From positions 1,748-8,797 of the forward strand of contig PMGP01000281.1 of NCBI GenBank assembly GCA_003156235.1: 7,050 bases of DNA. Direction: 5' to 3'. The position numbers were made by a program, and so were the translations under genes. This DNA comes from Acidobacteriaceae bacterium. Lineage in GTDB: Bacteria; Acidobacteriota; Terriglobia; Terriglobales; Acidobacteriaceae. Positions 1-6,163 of this stretch are shown piece by piece (the first letter of the stretch is position 1; every line of letters starts with the position of its first letter). Below the pieces are notes generated by a model. It made no database searches and was not told the origin of the DNA. It saw only the letters and a list, made by a program, of their open reading frames with translations.

Positions 1-637
1 TGAAGTCGGAGCCGCCGCGGCCTAATGTGGTGGTGATGCCGGCTTCGTTGCAGGCGATGAAGCCGCCCATGACGGGGACATGGCTTTCGGCGAGGAGCGG
101 GAGCAGCTTGTCTTGAGAGCGTTTTTCGATCAGAGCGTCCTGCGGGATGGCCTTCTGGAATTGCGAATCGGTGATGATGACCTGGCGCGCGTCGGCGTGG
201 GCGGCGTTGATGCCCAGTTCGCGGAAGGCCGCGGCGACGATTCGGCTGGAGAACAGCTCGCCGTGGCTGACGATCAGGTCGGAGATGCGCGGCGTGAGTT
301 CGCGCAGCGCCGCCAGTCCGCGCAGAATCTCATCGAGAGAATCGAACTTCTGGTCAATCTGTTCGATCAGGGCGGCGGAGTCTGTGACCAGGGCCGCGGC
401 TGTGTCGCGGTGGCGCGAGCGCAGCCGCGAACTGATGGCCAGCGCTCCGGCGCGGTCACCCTGCACGGCAGTCGATGCGGCCAGCAGCAGTTGGTCGGTG
501 ACCTTGGCCATGGCGCTGACGACGACTACCGGCTGCTTGCCCAGCGCCACGCGCCCGGCGACGATGGCCGCAGTGCGGCGGATGGCCGCTGGATCCTCCA
601 CCGATGTGCCGCCGAATTTCATTACGACCAGGTTCAT
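1..637 (-). CDS. lysC: Aspartate kinase, N-terminal part (runs off the left edge)
   Basis: Aspartokinase phosphorylates L-aspartate with ATP, the first committed step towards lysine, threonine and methionine, in the cytoplasm. The reading frame starts MNLVVMKFGGTSVEDP; KFGGTSV (residues 7-13) is the amino-acid kinase family signature. Further in are a V-V-V-S-A-M segment, the SHGELFSS motif and, at the window edge, GRGGSDF, all typical of aspartokinases in that order. About 212 codons are visible; the C-terminal part of the catalytic domain and any ACT regulatory domains lie outside, so the feedback type cannot be told. The ATG at 635-637 is preceded by AGGA with 7 bases of spacing. A second in-frame ATG (620-622) would remove only five residues before the nucleotide-binding motif. 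It lies downstream of asd on the same strand, supporting an amino-acid pathway cluster. The family call is firm; lysC rather than another aspartokinase symbol is by convention. Confidence 0.93.
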   Translation of the reverse strand, partial: MNLVVMKFGGTSVEDPAAIRRTAAIVAGRVALGKQPVVVVSAMAKVTDQLLLAASTAVQGDRAGALAISSRLRSRHRDTAAALVTDSAALIEQIDQKFDSLDEILRGLAALRELTPRISDLIVSHGELFSSRIVAAAFRELGINAAHADARQVIITDSQFQKAIPQDALIEKRSQDKLLPLLAESHVPVMGGFIACNEAGITTTLGRGGSDF

Positions 638-653
638 GCGAGTTTCCTAAAAG

Positions 654-847
654 CAGTTCTCAGTTCTCAGTTCTTCGCTTCCAACTCGGTTTGCTGAAAA
701 TTCCAGTGGTTATCCTGATTCCGGTTCTCAGCCGATTATCCATCGTTTTCAAATCAACGCGAAAGGCTGAGAACCGTAAAACTAAAAGCCGATTACTGAC
801 AACTGACAACAGAGAACTGACAACAGAGAACTGACAACTGAGAACTG
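654..847. repeat. Intergenic inverted-repeat element made of 7-bp units (element 1)
   Basis: The left arm (654-674) is three perfect copies of CAGTTCT. The right arm (796-847) is seven consecutive 7-bp units plus CTG, drawn from CTGACAA, CAGAGAA and CTGAGAA. Bases 654-674 and 827-847 are reverse complements with one mismatch in 21. A nested perfect 12-bp inverted repeat, CGGTTCTCAGCC at 722-733 and its complement at 765-776, carries the same CTCAG/CTGAG word. A 9-bp direct repeat AGCCGATTA occurs at 730-738 and 787-795. The element starts 7 bp after the asd stop codon and ends 16 bp before the lysC start. No open reading frame inside looks real. It could be a non-autonomous mobile or REP-like element, an intercistronic RNA hairpin, or both. 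Confidence 0.85.
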
Positions 848-854
848 TTCGCTA

Positions 855-1934
855 CTAAAGTTTCCCCAAACTGGCCAGCAGTTCGGCGTTGAGGATGGTG
901 GCGCCGGCGGCTCCGCGAATGGTGTTGTGCGAGAGCACGGTGAACTTCCAGTCGAGCACGCCGCAGGGGCGCAGGCGGCCCACGGTGACGGCCATACCGT
1001 TGCCGCGATTGCGATCCAGGCGCGGTTGTGGGCGATCCGGCTGCGGCGCCCATTCGACGGGCTGCTCGGGAGCGGTGGGCAGATTCTGTCTGGCCAGCGG
1101 ACGAAACTCCGCCCAGGCCGCCAGAATCTCTTCGCGCGTGGCCGGCTTTCCGAGCTTGATGCTGACGCTGACCGTGTGGCCATCGACGACCGGAACGCGG
1201 TTGCAACTGGCGCTCATGCGCGCGATGAGCGGCTTGACCGTGTGGCCGTCGAGTGAGCCCAGCAGCTTGAGCATCTCTTCTTCCATCTTCTCTTCTTCGT
1301 TGGGGATGTAGGGGACGACGTTGTCCAGAATGTCCATGGAGGCTACGCCGGGATAGCCCGCGCCGCTGACCGCCTGCATCGATGTGGCGAAGATCTGCTC
1401 GATTCCGAAGCGGTCGACGATAGGCTTGAGCGCCAGCACCGGACCCATCACCGTGCAGTTGGAGTTGGTGACAATGTAGCCGCCCGACTGCTTGCGCCAG
1501 GATTGCTCCTCGATCAAATGCAGGTGATCGGCGTTCACTTCAGGCAGCACCAGGGGCACGTTGGGAGCCATGCGGAAGGCGCTGGAGTTGGAGATTACGG
1601 CGCAGCCGGCGGCGGCGAAGCGAGGCTCAAGCTCGCGAGCGATGGGCGCATCGATGGAAGAAAAGATGATCTTGGGCGCGGTCTGATTTCCATTGGCCGC
1701 GGCGCTCGGCTCCGCCGGCGAGACGATCATGTTGGCGATGCGCTCGGGCAGCGGCGTGTCCAGGCGCCACTTGGCGGCCTCGCCGTAGGACTTGCCAGAA
1801 GAACGGTCGCTGGCCGCCAGCCAGGTGATTTCAAACCACGGATGGCGCTCAAGAAGTTGGATGTAGCGTTGGCCTACCATTCCGGTAGCGCCCAGTATGC
1901 CGATTGGTTGTCTGGTTTTCATAGCCTTGAACAT
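855..1934 (-). CDS. asd: Aspartate-semialdehyde dehydrogenase (archaeal/yeast-type branch)
   Basis: The enzyme reduces aspartyl-4-phosphate with NADPH to aspartate semialdehyde, the branch point for lysine (diaminopimelate), threonine and methionine. The 359 residues match the roughly 350-residue subfamily first known from archaea and fungi. The Rossmann motif GATGMVG is at residues 15-21, the catalytic cysteine is C160 in TNSNCTVMG, QAVSGAGYPG is at 187-196, RVPVVDGHT with the likely catalytic histidine H253 is at 246-254, and GNGMAVTVGR and LSHNTIRGAAG follow near the C-terminus. The frame is open to a TAG at 855-857. Two starts are possible: the ATG at 1932-1934, and M5 at 1920-1922, which gives MKTRQPIGILGATG and is closer to the usual family start. 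Neither has a convincing ribosome-binding site. It lies upstream of the aspartate kinase gene on the same strand, so co-expression is likely. Confidence 0.95.
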   Translation of the reverse strand: MFKAMKTRQPIGILGATGMVGQRYIQLLERHPWFEITWLAASDRSSGKSYGEAAKWRLDTPLPERIANMIVSPAEPSAAANGNQTAPKIIFSSIDAPIARELEPRFAAAGCAVISNSSAFRMAPNVPLVLPEVNADHLHLIEEQSWRKQSGGYIVTNSNCTVMGPVLALKPIVDRFGIEQIFATSMQAVSGAGYPGVASMDILDNVVPYIPNEEEKMEEEMLKLLGSLDGHTVKPLIARMSASCNRVPVVDGHTVSVSIKLGKPATREEILAAWAEFRPLARQNLPTAPEQPVEWAPQPDRPQPRLDRNRGNGMAVTVGRLRPCGVLDWKFTVLSHNTIRGAAGATILNAELLASLGKL

Positions 1935-1976
1935 TCAGTGTACAGGAAATTGCTTGATTTTCGGGCAGACGCGTTG

Positions 1977-1991
1977 GCGAAGCGTGTGCCA
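1977..1991 (-). promoter_or_regulatory. Possible sigma-54-type -24/-12 promoter upstream of asd
   Basis: Read on the minus strand, 1991 to 1977 is TGGCACACGCTTCGC. It keeps the TGGCAC block and the GC dinucleotide with 10 bases between GG and GC, as in the sigma-54 consensus TGGCACG-N4-TTGC. It departs at one T of TTGC and at the seventh base. A start about 12 bases downstream would give a leader of about 30-45 bases before asd. The site also overlaps a small TTGGC/GCCAA dyad (1974-1978 and 1988-1992). No enhancer-binding site was recognised, and a chance match is quite possible. Confidence 0.22.
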
Positions 1992-2097
1992 AATCGAAAC
2001 GAAACCGGTAGCAATCTCCGCAAGAGACCTAGCGCCGAAACGGGAGACCGATCCTCCAAATGCCTGTTGAAACAACGTTTTCTGCCGATGAAATCAT

Positions 2098-2104
2098 GGA
2101 GGAG
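2098..2104 (+). promoter_or_regulatory. Strong Shine-Dalgarno site fixing the start at 2113
   Basis: GGAGGAG lies 8 bases before the ATG at 2113. This supports that start over the other in-frame ATGs at codons 6 and 17, and over an overlapping short frame beginning at 2060 that has no comparable site. Confidence 0.7.
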
Positions 2105-2112
2105 TTACTGCG

Positions 2113-3081
2113 ATGGGACTGCGGCAGATGGCCGGGCTTGGCAGTTCGCCTTCTGAGGCGATGGGGGAATCTGCGCCTCAGGTCTCTGACCGGTGCCTGA
2201 CCCTGCTGGTGCAGGGAGCGGCGCAGAATATGCCGGAGATCGACGAGGAAACCTACAATGCCTTTCGCAAGAAAATAAGCGAAGAGGCGATGCAGGTGCC
2301 AGACAGGCTTCCGGTAGAAGACAAGCTGGCGCTGATTCAGTCCATTGTGCGCGAGTTCGAGAGTTACAGGACGGGCGCGGAAGGGGCGCTCAAGGACCGG
2401 CAAAGTGGGTGGCGGGCGCTGGTTTCCATGCAGCTAAAGGAACTTCTGGAGCGGGTGGGCGTGGACGCCGGTTCGTCGGAAGCCGCGCCGCTGGTGGCGA
2501 AGGTCGCAGGGCTGGAGACCGGCGAGCAGATTCAGGCGTATCGCGAGCGGCTGCTGAATTTTCTTCATCCCTCTGGCGCGGAACAGGGCATACCTGTGGG
2601 CGCATCCAAGCTGAAGGCGGCCGATCGCACTACGGAGAACGACAACGCGGCCGGGCTGCGCGGCGGCGGAGCGGCCGTCGAGCATGTGAAACGCATCATG
2701 GAGCGCGGCGGCAATGGTTTCATTGCGCTCTTCCGGCTTGGTTGCCTGGAGATCATCAGCCAGCGATTCGGGGTGGAGGCCGTGCAGGATTGCCTCATGG
2801 CCGTCTCCGCTTTTCTTACCCACAATCTTCGCAGCGGCGACGCCATCTTCCACTGGAGCGACTCTTCGCTGCTGGTTATTCTGGAGGGCCGTCCCAACGA
2901 ACAGATTCTGACCGCGGAGCTGCAGCGGATCATCGCGCAGAATCGCGAGATCACCGTAACCATTGAGGGACGCAACGTGATGCTGCGCATCCCGCTGGAC
3001 TTCGTTCTAACTCCAATCGGCTTTTTACGCAATGCCGAAGATTTATACAAACTTACTCCCAAACCTGCAACCCAGTGGTGA
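2113..3081 (+). CDS. Protein with a degenerate GGDEF-like domain, probably catalytically inactive
   Basis: The protein has 322 residues with no signal peptide or membrane segment, so it is likely cytoplasmic. Residues 45-155 are charged and helical-looking. Residues about 160-185 form a variable linker rich in charged residues, Ala and Gly. From about residue 198 to 305 the pattern resembles a GGDEF (diguanylate cyclase) fold: GFIALFRLGCLEIISQRFG where active enzymes have the metal-binding D-x-D-x-F-K segment, then LRSGDAIFHWSDSSLLVILEG where they have R-x-GGDEF. The signature aligns as SDSSL (249-253), and the metal-binding aspartates are also missing, so cyclase activity is not expected. 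A role in nucleotide binding or protein interaction is inference. The start has a strong ribosome-binding site. The stop overlaps the start of the PAS gene, indicating translational coupling. The GGDEF relationship is a pattern judgement and needs a profile search. Confidence 0.62.
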   Translation: MGLRQMAGLGSSPSEAMGESAPQVSDRCLTLLVQGAAQNMPEIDEETYNAFRKKISEEAMQVPDRLPVEDKLALIQSIVREFESYRTGAEGALKDRQSGWRALVSMQLKELLERVGVDAGSSEAAPLVAKVAGLETGEQIQAYRERLLNFLHPSGAEQGIPVGASKLKAADRTTENDNAAGLRGGGAAVEHVKRIMERGGNGFIALFRLGCLEIISQRFGVEAVQDCLMAVSAFLTHNLRSGDAIFHWSDSSLLVILEGRPNEQILTAELQRIIAQNREITVTIEGRNVMLRIPLDFVLTPIGFLRNAEDLYKLTPKPATQW

Positions 3082-3863
3082 AACTATTGAAAAAGATTCC
3101 CGTGAACCCGCCTGTCCCGCCCTGCGAATCGGCTTTCGAGATTCTCGAAGAACTGCCCGTTGCCTACATCGAACTCGATGCGGAGGGATTGGTGATGCGC
3201 GCTAATCGCGCGGCGCGCGCCTTGTATCCTATCGAGCACGGAGAAATTACGGGCAAATTTCTGTGGGATTTTATGCCGTCCGCCGAGAAAGAAGTCAGCC
3301 GCGCGGCCTTTTTCAAAATCATGGAGTCAGGCGCGAACCCGCCTCCAATCCGGCGCACGGCTTACACCAGCGCGGGAGAATTTCGCACCTTCGAGCTGCA
3401 TCGCAGCCTGATTCAAGATGCCCTGGGCAAGCCGTCGGGCGTCCGCTTGGTCTCGTTCGACGTGACCGCGGCGCAATTCGCCCACGAGGAAACGCGTCAG
3501 GCGCGGCAGTGGCTGGAGAGCGTGTTGGAGTCGATCTCCGAGGCGATAATCGTGACCGATGCGCTGGGCTTTGTGCGCACCGTCAATCCGGCGGCGGAAG
3601 AACTGCTTGGCTGGAAGGCCAAGGAGTTGATCGGCAAAATGGTCGAGGAGGGGTTGCCTCAGCTTTCGTACACCTCAGGCGATCAGAAGTCACTGACTCA
3701 TCGCATTGCGCTGGAAAGGCGCACCAAGGGAATCGCGACGGTGCTGGACCACGCGCGCCGGGAGTTGTGCGTGGAGATCAGCACCTCGCCCATTGTGGAC
3801 AAGGAGAGCGGCATTACGGCGGGCGTGGCCAGCGTGCTGCGCCGGGTGGAGGAGGCGGGTTAA
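3075..3863 (+). CDS. Tandem PAS-domain sensor protein without an output domain
   Basis: The protein has 262 residues and appears cytoplasmic. The first PAS domain spans about residues 20-132 (FEILEELPVAYIELDAEGLVMRANRAA, then ITGKFLWDFMP). A short helical linker (about 135-150) leads to a second at about 147-258, with the classic VTDALGFVRTVNPAAEELLGWKAKELIGK pattern; the longest parts here are split at residues 159-172 and 173-188. PAS domains bind small ligands or mediate dimerisation. No kinase, GGDEF, EAL or DNA-binding domain follows, so it must act through a partner. The obvious candidate is the degenerate GGDEF protein just upstream. The frame opens with GTG GTG (3075 and 3078); the second GTG overlaps the upstream TGA as GTGA, a common coupled arrangement, and there is no separate ribosome-binding site. 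Transcription probably ends at the hairpin at 3943-3971. Confidence 0.8.
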   Translation: MVKLLKKIPVNPPVPPCESAFEILEELPVAYIELDAEGLVMRANRAARALYPIEHGEITGKFLWDFMPSAEKEVSRAAFFKIMESGANPPPIRRTAYTSAGEFRTFELHRSLIQDALGKPSGVRLVSFDVTAAQFAHEETRQARQWLESVLESISEAIIVTDALGFVRTVNPAAEELLGWKAKELIGKMVEEGLPQLSYTSGDQKSLTHRIALERRTKGIATVLDHARRELCVEISTSPIVDKESGITAGVASVLRRVEEAG

Positions 3864-3942
3864 GCCTGCCCAGCGGTGCCTGTCTGCTCCGAGTCGAATA
3901 TGGCCGGCAAATAACCCTGCCTGCGCTTCGCACTAAAAAGCC

Positions 3943-3971
3943 AAAAGGCTGGGCAAGATGCCCAGCCTTTT
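3943..3971. terminator. Strong hairpin terminator, probably bidirectional
   Basis: A perfect 12-bp stem, AAAAGGCTGGGC (3943-3954) with its complement at 3960-3971, encloses a 5-base loop. The A/T ends of the stem give a T run on either strand. It lies between the converging PAS gene (plus) and the gene ending at 4037 (minus), so it can serve both. The remaining bases of the 3864-4036 gap hold no gene; a weak 7-bp dyad at 3992-3998/4011-4017 is the only other structure seen. Confidence 0.85.
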
Positions 3972-4036
3972 GCGCTGCCCAGGAGCGGGAACAGCCGCCG
4001 CATGATTTCCGCGGCTGCGCCCCGCCCGGTTGTTGT

Positions 4037-5047
4037 TTACAGGAACGACAAAACGGATGCGGCGATTCCGGTAACTTCGCCGATGGTGCTCAGCACACTG
4101 CCCACGCTAGTTCCGCCGCCGCCACTGCTGCTCTTCTGCTGCGCTGCTTGCTGTTTGGCAGCCCGCTGGCTGTCCTTCCGCTCCTCTGCCTTATTCAACT
4201 CATAGGCCTTAGCCCCAACTTCTTTTTGCGTTGCCGGCGGGAGCTTTTCAAATTTCGCTGCCTCTTCATCTGACTTAAAATTCAAATACACCCGGTCTAC
4301 CCCAAGTAGACAATTGCAAGCCGAGCTAGGCTTCTGATTCGGGCACTTTATGGGCAGATGCTGCCTTTCTACCGATGCCCTCCACTCCTCATACGACTTC
4401 TCTTGCTTCTCCGTCACATTCAGGTTTTTGACCTGTGTGCCGTATTCAGCAGAAAGCTCCTCTTGTTCTTCTGTCTTCAGCTCGGCTGCTTTCTCCTTCG
4501 CCAGTTTCTCGTCATGAGCTTTTTTGGCGGCTTGCTCTTCCTTCTCCAGCTTCTCTTTCTTTGCCTGCCGCTCGGCATAGAGTCTTGCGCGGCCAGCCGC
4601 GGTCTCCGAGAAGCGATAATCCCAGGCCATGTGGTGGCCTGAAGCGAAGGAGGCGAAGTTCTCCTTGAGAATCGAGTTCTTGCCCTGCTTGCTGAACTGG
4701 ATTCCGTTGGAGGCGTCGCCCGACCATTCAAATAAAATGATCGCGCCCGCGCTGTTCTTCAGCGCCAGCGTAACGTCGAAATCCTTACCGGAAAATTTCT
4801 TCGGAGAAGAGCCGGAGAAGTTCCAGGTTCCATCCTGATCAACGAGCAGATTGAGCGTGCCGTCGATTTTCTTCATCGTAAAAGTATGCGAGATGGGTCC
4901 GGATGTGGCCTGCTGGGTCAGCATGGGGCTGGTTTCCGCCGGAGCCGCGGGGGAAGTTTGGGCCATCGCCTGATGGGCGGCGAAGGCCAGGATGGCGCAG
5001 AGCGCAAGCGCACTGAGCCGCTTGATGCCGGAAATTTGCTTGGACAT
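4037..5047 (-). CDS. Exported coiled-coil protein of unknown family, paralog A (with cysteine-bearing insert)
   Basis: I do not recognise the family. The 336 residues begin with a signal peptide (ALALCAILAFAAHQAMA, likely cleaved before Q30), then an Ala/Pro/Ser/Thr stretch. A conserved domain at about residues 50-155 includes GPISH, KKIDGTLNLLVDQDGTWNFSG, GAIILFEWSGDA, IQFSK and GHHMAWDYR, a pattern that suggests beta structure. A Lys/Glu/Ala coiled coil covers about 156-197. A segment at about 198-295, absent from the neighbouring paralog, holds C235, C244 and C246. After that come a short helix, AAQQKSSSGGGG (301-312) and a small/hydrophobic tail ending SVLSFL. No lipobox is present, so an ordinary signal peptidase substrate is likely, found in the periplasm or attached to the outer membrane. 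AAGGAGGA stands 3 bases before the ATG at 5045-5047. It ends near the hairpin at 3943-3971. Function unknown. Confidence 0.85.
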   Translation of the reverse strand: MSKQISGIKRLSALALCAILAFAAHQAMAQTSPAAPAETSPMLTQQATSGPISHTFTMKKIDGTLNLLVDQDGTWNFSGSSPKKFSGKDFDVTLALKNSAGAIILFEWSGDASNGIQFSKQGKNSILKENFASFASGHHMAWDYRFSETAAGRARLYAERQAKKEKLEKEEQAAKKAHDEKLAKEKAAELKTEEQEELSAEYGTQVKNLNVTEKQEKSYEEWRASVERQHLPIKCPNQKPSSACNCLLGVDRVYLNFKSDEEAAKFEKLPPATQKEVGAKAYELNKAEERKDSQRAAKQQAAQQKSSSGGGGTSVGSVLSTIGEVTGIAASVLSFL

Positions 5048-5050
5048 GAA

Positions 5051-5058
5051 TCCTCCTT
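5051..5058 (-). promoter_or_regulatory. Strong Shine-Dalgarno site of paralog A
   Basis: Read on the minus strand this is AAGGAGGA directly before TTC-ATG, a near-perfect match to the 16S tail that fixes the start codon at 5045-5047. Confidence 0.75.
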
Positions 5059-5070
5059 GATTGGCAAAGG

Positions 5071-5090
5071 CAGGCAGCCTGCGCTGCCTG
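5071..5090 (-). promoter_or_regulatory. Hairpin in the probable 5' leader of paralog A
   Basis: A perfect 8-bp inverted repeat, CAGGCAGC (5071-5078) with GCTGCCTG (5083-5090), has a 4-base loop and sits 12 bases upstream of the Shine-Dalgarno site. In the transcript it would form a stable stem close to the ribosome entry site. It may affect mRNA stability or translation. No T run follows, so it is not an obvious terminator. Confidence 0.4.
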
Positions 5091-5186
5091 AGCTCAAAAA
5101 CATGATGTTGGCCTGACGATCAGTTACCGCCCAAATCGGCGGCGAGGGAATAAGGAAGTTAGAAACCGCAAACCGAGTGCGGGCTG

Positions 5187-5223
5187 CGACAGATGGTTGG
5201 GCAAAATGCCCAGCCATCTGTCG
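5187..5223. terminator. Long hairpin downstream of paralog B, related to the one downstream of paralog A
   Basis: A 16-bp stem (5187-5202 with 5208-5223) has one non-Watson-Crick pair and a 5-base AAAAT loop. Its core TGGGCAAAATGCCCAGCC differs at one base from the core of the 3943-3971 hairpin. It lies 63 bases past the stop of paralog B, against 65 bases for paralog A. Read on the minus strand no good T run follows it, so it may be a back-up terminator or an mRNA 3'-end stabiliser. On the plus strand a T/G-rich stretch follows. Confidence 0.55.
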
Positions 5224-5239
5224 TTGTTTGTGTATAGGG

Positions 5240-5276
5240 AAAAGGTGCCCTCTCGTTTTACGAGAAAGCGCCTTTT
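5240..5276 (-). terminator. Intrinsic terminator of paralog B
   Basis: It begins 10 bases past the paralog B stop codon. Stem parts are TCTCG/CGAGA (5251-5255 with 5261-5265), then an internal CC/AA mismatch, then GC, a wobble pair, GG and AAAA with their complements at 5268-5276. On the minus strand the stem ends in TTTT. This fits a rho-independent terminator with an imperfect stem. Confidence 0.65.
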
Positions 5277-5286
5277 TCGGTTTCAA

Positions 5287-6048
5287 TTAGAAGATGGAGC
5301 CCAGGAAGCTGCCCACATCGGAAACAGCGCTGGCCACGCCTGAAGCCACGCTGCCGACCGTGTTGACAACGCTGCTGATGGTCGATCCAATGCCGCCGCC
5401 GCCGCCGCTGCTCTTCTGCTGCGCTGCCTGCTGCCGCTCCTCGGCGAGTTCCTTCTGCGCTTCACGCTTTTGCTCGGCCTTCTTCTCGGCCTCGAGCTTG
5501 GCGTTATGCTTCTCCCGGGCTTCTTTCTCTTCTCTCGCCAGTTGTTCCCGCTTCCTCTGCCGCTCTTCATATTGCGCCCTCTTGCCTGCGGCGCTCTCGT
5601 GGTAGCGGTAGGTCCAGGCGTAATGGTGGCCCTTCTGGAAGTCGGAGAAGTCGTCCTTGAGGAGGCCGCTCTTGCCGGATTTGCTGAACTGAATGGGGTG
5701 TGTGGCGTCGCCCACAAAGTGGAAGACATAGATGGCGCCGGTCTTGGCTCTCAAGGCCAGCGATATATCGTAGTCCTTGTTCTTTTCGGCCTTTGCGGTG
5801 CCGGAGAAGAGCCATTCTCCATCCGGATTAACCAGGATGTTGATGTTGCCATCGATTTTATTCAACTTAATGTTGTGGGAGATCGGTCCGGTCGTAGCTG
5901 GCGCGGACTGTGCCGGGCTGGCTTCGGCGGGGGCCGTAGCCGAAGCTGCTTGGGAAGTCTGGGCCGTTGCCGAAGAAACGGCGAAGGCCAGGATGGCGAA
6001 CAGCGCGAGCGCGCTGTATCGCGTGGTATCAGAAATGTGCTTTAACAT
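5287..6048 (-). CDS. Exported coiled-coil protein of unknown family, paralog B
   Basis: It is a sister of the next gene downstream (paralog A), family not recognised. Using the ATG at 6046-6048 the product is 253 residues. GAGG 8 bases before that ATG decides it over an upstream ATG at 6073-6075, which would add nine residues in front of the signal peptide. The order is: signal peptide (ALALFAILAFAVSSATA, cut near residue 29), Ala/Ser/Thr/Pro stretch to about 53, conserved domain 54-160 (GPISH, NKIDGNINILVNPDGEWLFSG, GAIYVFHFVGDA, IQFSK, GHHYAWTYR), highly charged coiled coil at 160-207, then AAQQKSSGGGGG and a Gly/Ser/Val/Ala tail of about 35 residues ending GSFLGSIF. About half the residues of the conserved domain match paralog A. 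It has no cysteines. The tail has small residues at regular spacing and could insert in or associate with membranes; that is inference. Confidence 0.85.
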   Translation of the reverse strand: MLKHISDTTRYSALALFAILAFAVSSATAQTSQAASATAPAEASPAQSAPATTGPISHNIKLNKIDGNINILVNPDGEWLFSGTAKAEKNKDYDISLALRAKTGAIYVFHFVGDATHPIQFSKSGKSGLLKDDFSDFQKGHHYAWTYRYHESAAGKRAQYEERQRKREQLAREEKEAREKHNAKLEAEKKAEQKREAQKELAEERQQAAQQKSSGGGGGIGSTISSVVNTVGSVASGVASAVSDVGSFLGSIF

Positions 6049-6163
6049 GGATGCTACCTCGATTTGAAATTGCACGCACTCGATGTTGTTCGTGCTGAAA
6101 GGAAGGCTAGAGCATAGGAAACCAATATGTCTTGAATCCCTATCAATTTTTCTTTATTTTTAT

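Noticed and set aside
80..697. Long plus-strand open frames opposite the aspartate kinase gene.
   Set aside because: They mirror the lysC coding frame, and one runs into the repeat element; no independent support.
796..847. Short repeated units resembling a CRISPR array.
   Set aside because: The unit is 7 bp without spacers, the repeats are contiguous, and the arms are inverted; this is a tandem heptad array.
638..854. Lysine riboswitch upstream of lysC.
   Set aside because: The leader is filled by the heptad element and shows none of the conserved multi-helix core of the lysine riboswitch.
1503..2156. Long plus-strand open frame opposite asd.
   Set aside because: It is antisense to a confidently identified enzyme gene and its sequence shows no recognisable domain; it arises from high GC content.
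2060..2200. A short plus-strand frame of 46 codons (MPVETTFSADEIMEELLRWD...) overlapping the start of the GGDEF-like gene; possible frameshifted true N-terminus.
   Set aside because: It has no ribosome-binding site, ends soon after overlap, and its codon use is not clearly better than the 2113 frame, which has a strong Shine-Dalgarno site. Homolog alignment could revive it.
3263..4273. Plus-strand 336-codon open frame spanning the PAS gene, the terminator and the end of paralog A.
   Set aside because: It crosses a strong terminator and two well-supported genes on different frames; composition is that of a shadow frame.
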